Of a stretch of DNA of 64,000 bases, positions 1-8,436 are shown in pieces. Made by a program: the position numbers and the translations under genes. The DNA lies in contig DAHXUN010000007.1 in assembly GCA_027386095.1 (NCBI GenBank), positions 54,782 through 118,781 on the forward strand. The letters run 5' to 3'. How positions within the stretch are numbered: position 1 is the stretch's first letter; every line of letters begins with the position of its first letter. Source of the stretch: Nitrososphaerota archaeon. Its GTDB lineage: Archaea; Thermoproteota; Nitrososphaeria; Nitrososphaerales; UBA183. A model generated the notes under the pieces. That model had not been told where the DNA came from, made no database searches, and saw only the letters and a list, made by a program, of their open reading frames with translations.

Positions 1-128
1 CGAAGCGTCGACCGCGTGGACCTGGACGCTTTGTCCTCCATCGCCAGGGCGGCTGTCTCCTCTCTCCCCGCGCCTATGTCGAGTATCTTTTCCCCGGGGG
101 AGCGGGGAGAGCATGCCGACGTCACTCC
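1..128 (-). pseudogene. possible broken or partial SAM-methyltransferase 5' region
   Basis: On the minus strand one frame reads KILDIGAGREETAALA, which resembles the glycine-rich SAM-binding motif I of class I methyltransferases. A second frame just downstream reads VHAVDAS, the usual acidic second-strand motif, and a third frame upstream reads GFDRLRTLGSDVG. The three pieces line up as one methyltransferase only if the frame shifts between them. A GTG near 126-128 could start the motif-I frame. Either this is a decayed gene cut by the window edge, or a real gene starts in another frame and the similarity is chance. It lies directly behind the DUF973 gene on the same strand. Confidence 0.25.
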
Positions 129-160
129 CCAGCGTCCGGAGTCGGTCGAAGCCCCTTGCC

Positions 161-883
161 TCAGGCGGTGCCGGCTCGCAACCTGCTCCTAGCCTGACTC
201 GCGCCGACGATTATGAGCACTGGAGCGGCCAAGTTGAGGAAGGGGATGATGGTGAAGATGGCGCCCAGCTTGAGCAGCGTCTCGTTGTACCTGCTGCCCG
301 CCCTCCAGAGCCCGAGGAGTTCCCCCCCGATGAAACCGATCAGGGTCAGCAGCCCTCCGATCGCGAGCATGAAGAAGGCGATGAAGAGTGATGCCACGGC
401 GGAAGAAAACTCTGCCGAGGAGAGCGACGCGGAAGCTGTCGGCGCCTGGGTTATGATGTTACTGACTGAGCCGAAGAAGCCGACCCCTCCAGCCACAGCC
501 AGCCCCCCTCCCACTACCATGACAATGGTAAGGATGGATGGCACCGAGAACGTCCGGTCGACCCTCCTGAGGCCCCAGAAGCCTATGGCGAGAATCGCGA
601 GCGCGATTATTTCCACTGCGCCCGTGACCGGGAGGACCAAGGTCATGCTCCGGATCGCCGGCCCCAGCGCCGCCGCGGTCTGGACCGAAGTCGCGTTCCG
701 GACCTGGGGGAATGCGGTGAAGCTTGAGAACGCCCCCCCGAAGAGGTACAAGCTGGCGGCCCATCCGGCAACCAACCCCGCCAACTGCAGGACGCCGAAC
801 CAGAGCATCATCCCAAGAGCCGAGACTTCGCGCCCATCGGCACTCTGCGGTGCAGCAGGTACCGAAGGAGGCTCCGTGGCCAT
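161..883 (-). CDS. DUF973-type multi-pass membrane protein
   Basis: 240-residue integral membrane protein with about five or six hydrophobic segments, including LWFGVLQLAGLVAGW near the N terminus and a C-terminal segment ending in IIPFLNLAAPVLIIVGA. The motifs GFWGLRRVDRTF and LGLWRAGSRYNETLLKLG are typical of the archaeal DUF973 family, whose function is unknown. The ATG at 883 sits about 26 nt from the centre of the A/T box at 905-913 read on the minus strand, so the transcript is probably leaderless. The divergent neighbour is an RNase H-like gene that could use the same box. Confidence 0.75.
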   Translation of the reverse strand: MATEPPSVPAAPQSADGREVSALGMMLWFGVLQLAGLVAGWAASLYLFGGAFSSFTAFPQVRNATSVQTAAALGPAIRSMTLVLPVTGAVEIIALAILAIGFWGLRRVDRTFSVPSILTIVMVVGGGLAVAGGVGFFGSVSNIITQAPTASASLSSAEFSSAVASLFIAFFMLAIGGLLTLIGFIGGELLGLWRAGSRYNETLLKLGAIFTIIPFLNLAAPVLIIVGASQARSRLRAGTA

Positions 884-904
884 AGAGCGAAGGTGGCGTC
901 TGAG

Positions 905-913
905 TTATTTAAG
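905..913. promoter_or_regulatory. TATA-like box between divergent genes
   Basis: TTATTTAAG lies about 26 nt before the minus-strand ATG at 883 and about 35 nt before the plus-strand ATG at 945. Its near-symmetry lets it be read in both directions as an archaeal TATA box. No BRE was scored. Confidence 0.5.
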
Positions 914-944
914 TGGGGGAGGACTTCCGGCGACCAGTTTCAGC

Positions 945-1358
945 ATGCGGATCCCCGGACGCAGGCCCGTCAGGGTCTATGTCGACGCCAAGATTCTGAA
1001 CATGCATGACCCGTCGCTACCGAAGGAAGCCTACGTCGGTTACGTGGTCGACGGCAGCGGGAGGAAGAACGTGAAGCGGGTGGAGGCCCAGGAGACCGAT
1101 GACGCCGAGGTCCTGGCAATCCTCTTTGCGATCGAGGAGCTGGGGCTCCTAGGCAGGTTCACCGTTGTGTGCGACCATGAGTCGGTGGTCTCTGAGGCCA
1201 GGAGGGACAGGGCGAAGAACCCGAGCGAGCTTCTCCGGAGACTGCGGGAGACCCTGCGTTCGCATCCCAAGGTCAGGCTCGAAGCTTTACAGTCCAACCC
1301 TGCCCACCAGGTGGTCACGGAATATGTCAACGCCCTGAAGGCGCCCGCGGAGAGCTGA
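945..1358 (+). CDS. RNase H-like domain protein
   Basis: 137-residue protein starting MRIPGRRPVRVYVDAK. The opening beta strand with an aspartate (VYVDAK), a later strand ending in an acidic residue (FTVVCDHESVV), and an intervening glutamate-rich helix (AEVLAILFAIEELG) follow the RNase H-fold order, so a ribonuclease HI-like or related nucleic-acid-binding role is plausible. The glycine normally after the first catalytic Asp is not obvious, so activity is not assured. The open frame extends upstream through the antisense of the DUF973 gene; I chose ATG 945 because it follows the A/T box and gives the expected fold length. Its 3' end overlaps the convergent sfsA gene by about 30 nt. Confidence 0.55.
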   Translation: MRIPGRRPVRVYVDAKILNMHDPSLPKEAYVGYVVDGSGRKNVKRVEAQETDDAEVLAILFAIEELGLLGRFTVVCDHESVVSEARRDRAKNPSELLRRLRETLRSHPKVRLEALQSNPAHQVVTEYVNALKAPAES

Positions 1359-2109
1359 CCGGCCGTGGCCTGCCGCTGACATGGACTCCGTATGGGCGGC
1401 TCCTGAAGTACCGGATGAGAGACACGCCATCCTTCGTCACCCTCAGATTCACCTGCCATCTCTCTACCCCAGCGTCCTCGGCCGACCTGGCGGCGGCCAG
1501 TATCCTGCTGTTCGAGTCGTTGGGCGGAGGAGGGCTGAAGGGCTCAGCGTCGTACAGATAACAGAGGACTATCTTGGCCCTCCTTCCGTCCGCGAGGGAC
1601 CGTCTGAGGTCGCCCATGTGCCGGATCAGCCTGTCGAAGGAATCGAACCTGCTGCTCCTCTTCCTCGCGGCTCCGTCCCCCGCGGGGAGCGTTATCAGCG
1701 GAGTCTTCACTTCGACGTACGCGTCCCCGACCATGAAGTCGATGCGCGAAGACCCCAACACGACCTCCCTCCGAACACGGCCCGAGGCCAGATGGAAGAG
1801 GGACCCGCGCTTTAGGAAGAACTCGAAGTACCGGTTGGCGGCCGTCTGGTTGATGCCGATCCAGTCCCGTCCCCCTGTCGTGGAAATCGCTTCGACCGTG
1901 TAGGCGGTCTTGCGCTGCCTGTTTGAGGCCTTGGAGTAGAGGCATGGGAGCCCTGCGGGCTCAAGGTCGCCCAGCCTCCCCGTGGTGGGGCAGTGGCATC
2001 GGAGCACCTTCCCCCGGGACTTCACGAGCATGACGAACCTGTTAGGCCTCGACAGGATTGTCCCCCTCAGGAGTGGACTGGGGAACCTGTAGGCTGGTCT
2101 GGTGCCCAT
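1327..2109 (-). CDS. sfsA: SfsA-family DNA-binding/nuclease-like protein
   Basis: About 260 residues. The N-terminal OB-like part reads LRGTILSRPNRFVMLVKSRGKVLRC and is followed by HCPTTGRLGDLEPAG, a strong SfsA signature. The C-terminal half has IDFMVGDAYVEVKTPLI, a PD-(D/E)XK-like strand with D, E and K. SfsA was named for sugar fermentation stimulation in E. coli and has a nuclease-like fold; the biochemical role is not settled. Start: ATG 2109 lies about 30 nt below a TAATAA box (2137-2143 region, minus strand); a TTG at 2127 in the same frame is possible. Confidence 0.85.
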   Translation of the reverse strand: MGTRPAYRFPSPLLRGTILSRPNRFVMLVKSRGKVLRCHCPTTGRLGDLEPAGLPCLYSKASNRQRKTAYTVEAISTTGGRDWIGINQTAANRYFEFFLKRGSLFHLASGRVRREVVLGSSRIDFMVGDAYVEVKTPLITLPAGDGAARKRSSRFDSFDRLIRHMGDLRRSLADGRRAKIVLCYLYDAEPFSPPPPNDSNSRILAAARSAEDAGVERWQVNLRVTKDGVSLIRYFRSRPYGVHVSGRPRPVSSPRAPSGR

Positions 2110-2281
2110 TGTCGTCCGGCAGGGCAATGACCGACGTTATTAGCCGCGCGTGGCGCCCGCTCTGCCATGGCCGCGGAGGGGCTTCGGAAGGCCCTCCATG
2201 AAATCGAAGGGCAGCCTGGTGCGCTCGACGCCTCTTCGCGGGAGGAACTCTCCGAGGCGCCCCTGGCTGAGCGGCGCCGGG

Positions 2282-2827
2282 TCAGCCGTGGAACTTCCGC
2301 TCCCCCGCTCTCACTGCGACCTTGAGCCAGTTCTCCTGCGGCGGGAGGGGGCAGACGTAGTCGTCGGAATAGGCGCAATATGGGTTGTACGCGTAGTTGA
2401 AGTCGACCGCGTACTCGTCGTCGTGCTCAACCTCGAGGTCCAGGTAGCGGGCCGCCCCGTAGCTCTCCTCCCCCGACGTCGCGTCCCTGAAAGGGATGAA
2501 GAGGCTGGGCTCTTGCCGCTGGGCAGACTGGTAGGCGTGAATCCGGAACCCTCCACCCCCCACTGACAGGTCGAAGAAGCCCACCCTATTGAAGAGCTGG
2601 CGGGTCCCCTTGCTGGTTCCCATGACCACTCCATCAGGGCTGGGGTACCTCTGCAGCCTCGCTTCCATCCGATAGTCGGGGTCAGGCACGAAGTAGTTCA
2701 GCCCTGGGAAGGCGCGCTTCGCCTCCGGCGGGAAGGGCGAATCTGGGTCGGACCTGAAGAACTCGTCCTTTTCCTCCCTGAACCTGGCGAGCGCCCTCTT
2801 CCACGTCTCCTGGTCTTCCGGGGACAT
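2282..2827 (-). CDS. DUF1684 family protein
   Basis: 181 residues, soluble. The conserved stretches LNYFVPDPDYRMEARL, FIPFRDATSGEESYGAARYLDLE, VDFNYAYNPYCAYSDDYVCPLP and ENWLKVAVRAGERKF are the hallmarks of DUF1684, a widespread family of unknown function that is full length here. The order GxARYLD ... DFNxAYNPYCAY is well conserved. It starts at ATG 2827 and is read divergently from the M32 carboxypeptidase gene. Confidence 0.85.
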   Translation of the reverse strand: MSPEDQETWKRALARFREEKDEFFRSDPDSPFPPEAKRAFPGLNYFVPDPDYRMEARLQRYPSPDGVVMGTSKGTRQLFNRVGFFDLSVGGGGFRIHAYQSAQRQEPSLFIPFRDATSGEESYGAARYLDLEVEHDDEYAVDFNYAYNPYCAYSDDYVCPLPPQENWLKVAVRAGERKFHG

Positions 2828-2877
2828 ATCCCCGCTCGGGGCCCAGGCCTGAGACTAGAACCTTGCGGACGTGGCAA

Positions 2878-2886
2878 ACATAAAAA
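2878..2886 (+). promoter_or_regulatory. TATA-like box for carboxypeptidase gene
   Basis: ACATAAAAAG-type box about 30 nt before the TTG start at 2915. The spacing supports a leaderless message beginning at or next to that TTG. Confidence 0.45.
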
Positions 2887-2914
2887 GTCCGGCCGGCGGA
2901 CTGTCGGGGCAGCC

Positions 2915-4393
2915 TTGGCTCAGAATCCCATAGTCCGTGACATCCTGAAGAGGTACCAGCAGGTGTGGTCCCTCGGCCATTCCATGGCTGTGCTCGGATG
3001 GGACACGGAGACGCACATGCCCGAGTCCGGGGCGAAGGCGAGGGGGATCGCTTCGGGCCAGCTCGCCATGCTGGTCCAGAAGGCGACCGTCGACCTGGAA
3101 GGGCTGGTGAGGAAGGCGGAGAAGGCGAGAGACCTAGACGACATGGAGAAGGGGGTCGTCAGGGTGCTGAGGAGGAGCCTGGACTACTACCTGAAGGTCC
3201 CGCCGGAATTGGTGAACCAGCTCCAGAGGGAGACCACGGAGGCGACCGTCGTGTGGAGGACGGCCCGCGAGCGGTCAGACTTCAAGTTGTTCAGACCCCA
3301 CCTGGAGAAGATCGTCGAGCTCGAGAGGAAGGTGGCCGACAAGCTGGGCTACGCGAAGCACCCGTACAACGCGCTACTCGACCTCTACGAAGAGGGATTC
3401 ACGGTGAAGGACGCCGACAAGGTCTACGCGGTGCTGATACCGGAGAGCAAGAGGCTCCTCAAGAGAGTCGCGGCCGACGGAGTGTACCCCTCGAAGCACC
3501 CGCTGGAATCGGTCACCTACGACACAGGGGCGATGCAGAAGGTGAACGAAGAGATCCTCGGGCTGCTGAAGATGCCCATGACGAGGTTCCGCATGGACGT
3601 GTCTACCCACCCGTTCACCACTCAGATCGCGCCCGACGACGTGAGAATCACGACCAGATACGAGGGGAAGGACTTCAAAGCGTCGCTCTATTCGACGGTC
3701 CATGAGAGCGGCCACGCGATCTACGGGCTGGGGCTCGGGCCGAAGCTTGCCTACACCCCCGTGGGCGATGGGGCGTCCTATGGGGTGCACGAGTCTCAGT
3801 CTAGGTTTTGGGAGAACGTCGTGGGGAGGAGCAGGGATTTCGTCAAGCTTGTCCGCCCGATACTCAAGCAGAACCTCCCGTTCGTAGAGAAGTACGACGC
3901 GGAGGAGCTCTACCTCTACTTCAACACTGTCAGGAAGAGCCTCATCAGGGTGGACGCGGACGAGCTGACCTACAACTTCCACACCGCCGTGAGGTACGAG
4001 GTAGAGAAGAAGATCATCGGGGGCGAAGTGAAGGTCGCAGAGGTTCCAGAGGTCTGGAACGACACATTCGAGAGCTACCTGGGAATCCGGCCAGGAGGCG
4101 ACGCCGAAGGCGCACTCCAGGACGTGCACTGGAGCGGAGGGTCCTTCGGCTACTTCGCCACGTACACCCTCGGGAACATCGTGGCGGCGATGATATGGCA
4201 CAAGATGGGGAAGGGAGCGCTCGTGCAGGAGGCCTTGAGCGGGGGTGACGTCGACGAACTCAAGGAGTGGCTCGGGTCCAAGATCCACAGGTTCGGGGCC
4301 ATCTATCCCCCAAAGGAGCTGCAGGAGAGGGTGTTCGGGGAGGCCTACAACGCCGAAAGGCTCCTGACCTATCTGAGCGAGAAGTTCGCGTAG
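2915..4393 (+). CDS. M32 family metallocarboxypeptidase (carboxypeptidase Taq)
   Basis: 492 residues, the usual M32 length of about 500. HESGH at residues 263-267 is the zinc-binding HEXXH motif of thermostable carboxypeptidase Taq/Pfu; the third ligand Glu falls in the following HESQSRFWENVVGR region, which is also diagnostic. IRPGGDAEGALQDVHWSGGSFGYFATYTLGN near residues 390-420 is the conserved C-terminal M32 block (shown here only for position). The enzyme removes C-terminal residues from peptides in the cytosol. The start is TTG 2915, set by the upstream TATA-like box; there is no nearby ATG before the conserved VWSLGHSMAVLGWDTETHMP. Confidence 0.93.
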   Translation: MAQNPIVRDILKRYQQVWSLGHSMAVLGWDTETHMPESGAKARGIASGQLAMLVQKATVDLEGLVRKAEKARDLDDMEKGVVRVLRRSLDYYLKVPPELVNQLQRETTEATVVWRTARERSDFKLFRPHLEKIVELERKVADKLGYAKHPYNALLDLYEEGFTVKDADKVYAVLIPESKRLLKRVAADGVYPSKHPLESVTYDTGAMQKVNEEILGLLKMPMTRFRMDVSTHPFTTQIAPDDVRITTRYEGKDFKASLYSTVHESGHAIYGLGLGPKLAYTPVGDGASYGVHESQSRFWENVVGRSRDFVKLVRPILKQNLPFVEKYDAEELYLYFNTVRKSLIRVDADELTYNFHTAVRYEVEKKIIGGEVKVAEVPEVWNDTFESYLGIRPGGDAEGALQDVHWSGGSFGYFATYTLGNIVAAMIWHKMGKGALVQEALSGGDVDELKEWLGSKIHRFGAIYPPKELQERVFGEAYNAERLLTYLSEKFA

Positions 4394-4410
4394 TCCTCGA
4401 GGCCGCGAGG

Positions 4411-4563
4411 GTGGCGAGTAGGTTTGGCGAGCTGGACACCTCGAAGGTGCTTCCGCGCGTCCTTGACGAGCACGACAGAGGGGTGGCCCGCATCTCCGAG
4501 GCGCTCAATCTGGAGTACTCCGTCAGGCCCATCCTCGAGGAGCTGAGGGAGTTCCTTGAGTGA
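4411..4563 (+). CDS. small hypothetical protein downstream of M32 peptidase
   Basis: Fifty residues from GTG 4411. The sequence VASRFGELDTSKVLPRVLDEHDRGVARISEALNLEYSVRP is charged and helical and has clear protein-like codon use. It begins 17 nt after the carboxypeptidase stop and probably shares its transcript. I do not recognise a family. The frame is open further upstream inside the peptidase gene, but that part is a shadow. Confidence 0.4.
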   Translation: MASRFGELDTSKVLPRVLDEHDRGVARISEALNLEYSVRPILEELREFLE

Positions 4564-4645
4564 CGTCTGTGTTGCAACGAGCCGGCAGCTGCCGGCTGTA
4601 TGTCTAAATCCATCCGTCTCCAGTGTGTTGCCAAGTGACCGATGA

Positions 4646-5086
4646 GTGACGTTCGATGACGAAGTGAAGAAGATCAACGAGAAGAAGTTCGAAGAGATGC
4701 TGAAGCGGACGAAGCCCCAGGCGGGCATTGCCGCGAACGACGGGAAGCCCGTCGAGTTGACGGACGCCAACTTCCGCGAGGTGGTAGGGAAGCACCAGGT
4801 GGTCGTGGTCGACTTCTGGGCTCCATGGTGCGGCCCGTGCAGGGTAGTTTCCCCGGTGCTTGAGGAGCTCGCGACTGAGATGGCGGGCAAAGCCACCTTC
4901 GGGAAGCTCAACGTGGACGACAACCCCCTGACCTCCCAGCAGTTCGGCATCCAGGGAATCCCGACAATCATGGTCTTCAAGGACGGCGAGCCCGTGGACG
5001 GCCTGGTGGGTGCCGCGCCGAAGCAGACGATTGAGGCCAGGATCAGGCCCTACGTCTCGGAGACCAAGGGCTCGCCGTATCAGTGA
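4646..5086 (+). CDS. trxA: thioredoxin with N-terminal extension
   Basis: 146 residues: an approximately 35-residue charged N-terminal extension, then a complete thioredoxin fold. VVVDFWAPWCGPCR carries the redox-active WCGPC at residues 61-65, and GIPTIMVFKDGEP carries the cis-proline loop. It reduces protein disulfides in the cytosol. The extension (VKKINEKKFEEMLKRTKP) is common in archaeal thioredoxins. GTG 4646 is the start; no ATG is available before the fold. Confidence 0.93.
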   Translation: MTFDDEVKKINEKKFEEMLKRTKPQAGIAANDGKPVELTDANFREVVGKHQVVVVDFWAPWCGPCRVVSPVLEELATEMAGKATFGKLNVDDNPLTSQQFGIQGIPTIMVFKDGEPVDGLVGAAPKQTIEARIRPYVSETKGSPYQ

Positions 5087-5092
5087 GCCCCG

Positions 5093-5794
5093 CTAGTCTT
5101 CCTGGGACGTGACGTAGGCAAGCCTGGCGTACGGCCTGACCGCCTGCAGTATCTTCAGCTCCGCCTTCCTGAGGTGCTCCTCGTAGGTAGACCTCTTCAT
5201 CCCCTGGTTGGCGGCGATTTCATCCATGGTCGCGCCCTTGGGCATGCCATAGTATCCCATCTGCAGGGCGGTGACGAACGCTTCGAGCTGCTTCTTCGTC
5301 AGCGCCCCCAGGAACTCGTCCACAGGGACGGTGATGGCCCCCCTCGCCGACTCTCTCGGCACCACCGACTTGTTCTCGACCTCGACCTTGGACACCTTCG
5401 AAAGCGCCTCCAAGGCGCCGTCCAACGTCCCCTTGGTGAAGGCGAGCAGGCGACAGTGCTCGAACCCTCCGCGGTAGTTTACAGGCATGACCGGTATGCA
5501 CTCCGCCCATTCAATCATGGCGACTGTGGAGTTGTCCGTAGCGCACTTGCATCCGACCACCGCCTCCATGTTCTTGGAAGAGTACCTGTTGAACCGGATC
5601 AGGTGGGCGCCCAACGACTTCAGCATGTCGCCGAGGGCCCGCTCCAGCTTCCCGGCGTCCTCCTCTTTGGAGACCTGGAACTCCAAGATGTCGACCTGGA
5701 GGTTGCACCACCTTTGGATTCCCACGGTCGGGAAGAGCTTGGAGAAGTTGCAGAAGGGGAGAGAGTGGTCGAGTCTCAGGGATACATCAAACAT
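5093..5794 (-). CDS. bacterio-opsin activator-type HTH_10 transcription regulator
   Basis: About 233 residues. The C-terminal segment LTKKQLEAFVTALQMGYYGMPKGATMDEIA...STYEEHLRKAE is the HTH_10 DNA-binding domain of archaeal bacterio-opsin activator-like regulators. The N-terminal ~150 residues (MFDVSLRLDHSLPFCNFSK...) look like the ligand or signal domain usually paired with it, and resemble the metal/cysteine-binding sensor type (CNFS, VGCKCAT). The ligand is unknown. ATG 5794 is preferred over the upstream in-frame codon at 5842 because a CATTTAG box lies about 27 nt before it. The gene is convergent with trxA, separated by 6 nt. Confidence 0.8.
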   Translation of the reverse strand: MFDVSLRLDHSLPFCNFSKLFPTVGIQRWCNLQVDILEFQVSKEEDAGKLERALGDMLKSLGAHLIRFNRYSSKNMEAVVGCKCATDNSTVAMIEWAECIPVMPVNYRGGFEHCRLLAFTKGTLDGALEALSKVSKVEVENKSVVPRESARGAITVPVDEFLGALTKKQLEAFVTALQMGYYGMPKGATMDEIAANQGMKRSTYEEHLRKAELKILQAVRPYARLAYVTSQED

Positions 5795-5937
5795 GCCGGC
5801 ACTTTGGCGAGGCTCCGCTAAATGGTTTCCACCGCGGCGCAAGGCGGCGCGCGCCTAGGCCTGCATCAGCAGACTCCGTCTGGCGTCAGGGGCGGTCATC
5901 GGCGGGCGCTCCTCCAGAGGTAAGGGGCCCTCCGGCG

Positions 5938-6399
5938 CTAGCCGTACCTGGAGACCTGACTCCTCTCCGTGGGGAATAGGTTTTCGTATGAAGGCATGTC
6001 GCCGCGTAGCATCCCCCCGGCATCCGTCCGCTCGCCCTCCCACATGGCCTCTGGTGGGAAGGGCCGAGACTCGAGGCCGGCCAGTATCATCCTGAGCCAG
6101 GCGACTGACATCGCCTGCCCCTGGTACCAGCCACCCCTCTCAATGGCGGTCCCCACGATGGCCTTGTAGTGTTCCTTCATGCCTAAATCGTTGGTCTCGC
6201 GTGTCCCGGTCGGCTTTTGAGCTGCCAGCAAGACTGCCGCTCCGCCTAGGAGCTCGGAGTCGCCTCTGAATTCCGGCTCGAATTCGTGCTCTATGCTCCA
6301 GGGGTCCTCGACCTGCCTGGAGAGCCTCCGCCTAAGTTCTCCAATCATCACCCATGGTGTCCCTGGGCTGGTTTTTGAAACGGCGGCTTTGAATGGCAT
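5938..6399 (-). CDS. hypothetical protein
   Basis: Up to 153 residues; the in-frame ATG near 6348 (MIGELRRRLSRQVEDPW) gives about 136 residues and may be the better start. No signal peptide or membrane segment. Tryptophan- and methionine-rich stretches (GGWYQGQAMSVAWLRMILAGLE) suggest a folded helical protein. I do not recognise the family. It is downstream of the threonine dehydratase on the same strand. Confidence 0.5.
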   Translation of the reverse strand: MPFKAAVSKTSPGTPWVMIGELRRRLSRQVEDPWSIEHEFEPEFRGDSELLGGAAVLLAAQKPTGTRETNDLGMKEHYKAIVGTAIERGGWYQGQAMSVAWLRMILAGLESRPFPPEAMWEGERTDAGGMLRGDMPSYENLFPTERSQVSRYG

Positions 6400-6476
6400 G
6401 GCGGTCGCTGTTCAACCCCCTTGAACAGGCCTGATTCAAAGGCGGGGCCCGGCTGCAGCCCCCTCGGAGGGCTTTG

Positions 6477-7427
6477 CTAGACCAGCGCCCGCCGGAGGGC
6501 GTCCTGGGAGACATTCCCCCCAGAGACCACGAGGACGACCCTGTCCCCGAAGTCCCCCTTCCGGGACAGTAGCGGGGCGAGGGGGGCTGCCCCCGAAGGC
6601 TCGGCGAATATCCTCGCCGCCTTCGCCATCGCGCTGGTGGCGCCCATGATCTCCTCCTCCGAGACCGTCAGGGCGCCGTCGACGTATTTCGAGCAGGCTA
6701 GGTACGTGAGTTCCCCCAGGGCAGACGGGACGAGCCCGTCAGCGACTGAGCCTGCCGGCCTGACCCGCACCACCTTCTTGGCGGCGAGAGCGGCCGCGAG
6801 CTTCGGGGCCACAGCCGGCTCGACTCCGATCACCTTAGCAGCAACCCCCATCTCCTTCAAAGCGATGGAGACCCCCGATATCAGCCCCCCTCCGCCCACC
6901 GGAACGAGGACGGTGTCGAAATCCGCGATCTGCTCCGCGATCTCGAGGCCGCAGGTCCCCTGGCCCGCAATAACGTCGTGGTCGTCGAAGGGGTGCACGA
7001 AGGCTGAATCGTTGGCGCGCGCGATTTCTCTCGCCTTAGCCTCCCGCTCGTCGCTGAACCGGCCTGCCCTGACCACCTCGGCCCCACAGTCCTCGATCGC
7101 CTCGACCTTCTCCCGCACGGCGGTCTCGGGGACGACGACAGTGCACTTCTTGCGCAGCAGCTGAGAGCTGTAGGCCACCGCTATCCCGTGGTTCCCAGAA
7201 GAAGCCGCGACCACGCCCTTCTCTTCCACCCTGGACACCTTGTTGTAGGCGCCCCTGATTTTGAAGACTTTGACGGGCTGGAAGCATTCCAGCTTGAGGA
7301 AGACCTGCCGGCCGGTCAGTCTGGACAGAGGCCTGGATTCGACCAGCGGCGTCCGGCACGCGACCCCGGCTATCTGTCTGGACGCGTCTTCAATCTCCTT
7401 GACGCCCGGCAGACCGCCTTGGCGCAT
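6477..7427 (-). CDS. threonine/serine dehydratase, PLP-dependent
   Basis: About 316 residues, fold type II PLP enzyme. KIRGAYNKV holds the Schiff-base lysine (SFKIRGA-type motif); SSGNHGIAVA is the substrate-carboxylate loop; PVGGGGLISG binds the PLP phosphate; the end reads VVLVVSGGNVS. These fit threonine deaminase/serine racemase-like enzymes, which convert L-threonine to 2-oxobutyrate. It lacks the C-terminal ACT regulatory domain of biosynthetic IlvA, so it is the short catabolic-type form. ATG 7427 is taken as the start; an in-frame start at 7442 is also possible. Confidence 0.88.
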   Translation of the reverse strand: MRQGGLPGVKEIEDASRQIAGVACRTPLVESRPLSRLTGRQVFLKLECFQPVKVFKIRGAYNKVSRVEEKGVVAASSGNHGIAVAYSSQLLRKKCTVVVPETAVREKVEAIEDCGAEVVRAGRFSDEREAKAREIARANDSAFVHPFDDHDVIAGQGTCGLEIAEQIADFDTVLVPVGGGGLISGVSIALKEMGVAAKVIGVEPAVAPKLAAALAAKKVVRVRPAGSVADGLVPSALGELTYLACSKYVDGALTVSEEEIMGATSAMAKAARIFAEPSGAAPLAPLLSRKGDFGDRVVLVVSGGNVSQDALRRALV

Positions 7428-7525
7428 TCCCCTAGGCGTCACCCCGCCGTCCGTCGACCGAAGTCGGCCAAGTAGTAGGGCATCGTCTGACCCGGGCGCC
7501 CGGGGCTTTCGATAAGGGTTTCAGG

Positions 7526-7774
7526 TCACTTCTCGACTTCTGCCTCGGAATAGCCGAGGACCTGGGTCGAGTTGGAGTCTATCTTGACCTGGACCATGTG
7601 GGGCTTGATCAGCAGGACCCCAGAAGAGAGCTTGACGTTGGCCCTCACCGTCCAGACGTCGCTGTCCTTCAGCACCTCGACGAACTTCACCCTTCCGAGC
7701 CTCTTGCCATACTTCTTCTGCAGCCATGCCTTGGCCGCCAACTCGGCGTCGTCGGTGCTTGCCAGCAGAGACAC
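7526..7774 (-). CDS. small PepSY-like hypothetical protein
   Basis: 82 residues. AELAAKAWLQKKYGKRLGRVKFVEVLKDSDVWTV then VQVKIDSNSTQVLGYSE has the helix-strand-strand layout and closing 'V.IDS.TG.V.GY' style seen in PepSY-like domains. No signal peptide, so probably cytosolic. Function unknown. Confidence 0.6.
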   Translation of the reverse strand: MSLLASTDDAELAAKAWLQKKYGKRLGRVKFVEVLKDSDVWTVRANVKLSSGVLLIKPHMVQVKIDSNSTQVLGYSEAEVEK

Positions 7775-7980
7775 GCCCCGTGGTGCGGCCCTCTGGCCTA
7801 TAGGGTCGGGTGCGTGATTGATTTGAACAAACGGTTAGGAAAACTGAACTACGCCCGGCGCGGCTCCACGACTGGCTGCAGGCAATGACGGGGTGACTTT
7901 GGCCCGAGCTCGGGCTTGTCGTTGTGGTGGGACGCTCGGTCGACGGCGAAGAACAGCTAGGAAAATACGGGAGGGCCAGT

Positions 7981-8160
7981 TCAGCTCCTTATCGCTGAAC
8001 TGACCTTGTTGGCCACTTCTTGGGGGACAGTTTGCATGTTGTGCGCGGTCTTGGCGTGCACGACGGCCAGTTGCATCGCCTCGTCCCTGGACGAGGCGCC
8101 CTTCACTTCGAACCCGCACTGCATGCCGATGTCCTTGCACTTGAACGCGTATGTCGTCAA
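7981..8160 (-). CDS. DUF1059 family small protein
   Basis: 59 residues. YAFKCKDIGMQCGFEVKG, then EAMQLAVVHAKTAHNM is the DUF1059 pattern: two cysteines (CKDIGMxC) in the first hairpin and a His-rich helix. The start is TTG 8160, about 33 nt below a CTTTTACAG box on the minus strand; the frame has no ATG upstream of the conserved part. It is a stand-alone soluble protein of unknown function. Confidence 0.75.
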   Translation of the reverse strand: MTTYAFKCKDIGMQCGFEVKGASSRDEAMQLAVVHAKTAHNMQTVPQEVANKVSSAIRS

Positions 8161-8403
8161 GTCTTCTTCTTTCCCTATCCACTCCCGACTCTGTAAAAGG
8201 GTTCAGCCGGCAGGCGCCGGCTGCTCCAATGCAGGCACGGGGTTTCAGCGGCGCAGGAACAGGGCGTATCCCGATGTCCGTGTTGTCTCACGGTCGCGTT
8301 CTGACTCTCTCTTCCTCTCCTCGTCGTCTTCTGGCATGGGCGCGAGGTGGGTTCGCGATTCTAAATACCCAGGGCACGTTCAGTAATCACTTTAGGTGAG
8401 TCG

Positions 8404-8412
8404 CCAATATAT
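8404..8412 (+). promoter_or_regulatory. TATA-like box for bactofilin-like gene
   Basis: AATATATCA centred near 8408, 29 nt before ATG 8437. The spacing matches a leaderless archaeal promoter. Confidence 0.5.
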
Positions 8413-8436
8413 CAGCGCCGTGGCGGCGAAGGCCCA

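Noticed and set aside
213..944. Long plus-strand open frame leading into the RNase H-like gene
   Set aside because: It is antisense to the DUF973 gene and its composition is Ser/Pro/Thr-rich and not protein-like; only the part from ATG 945 is kept.
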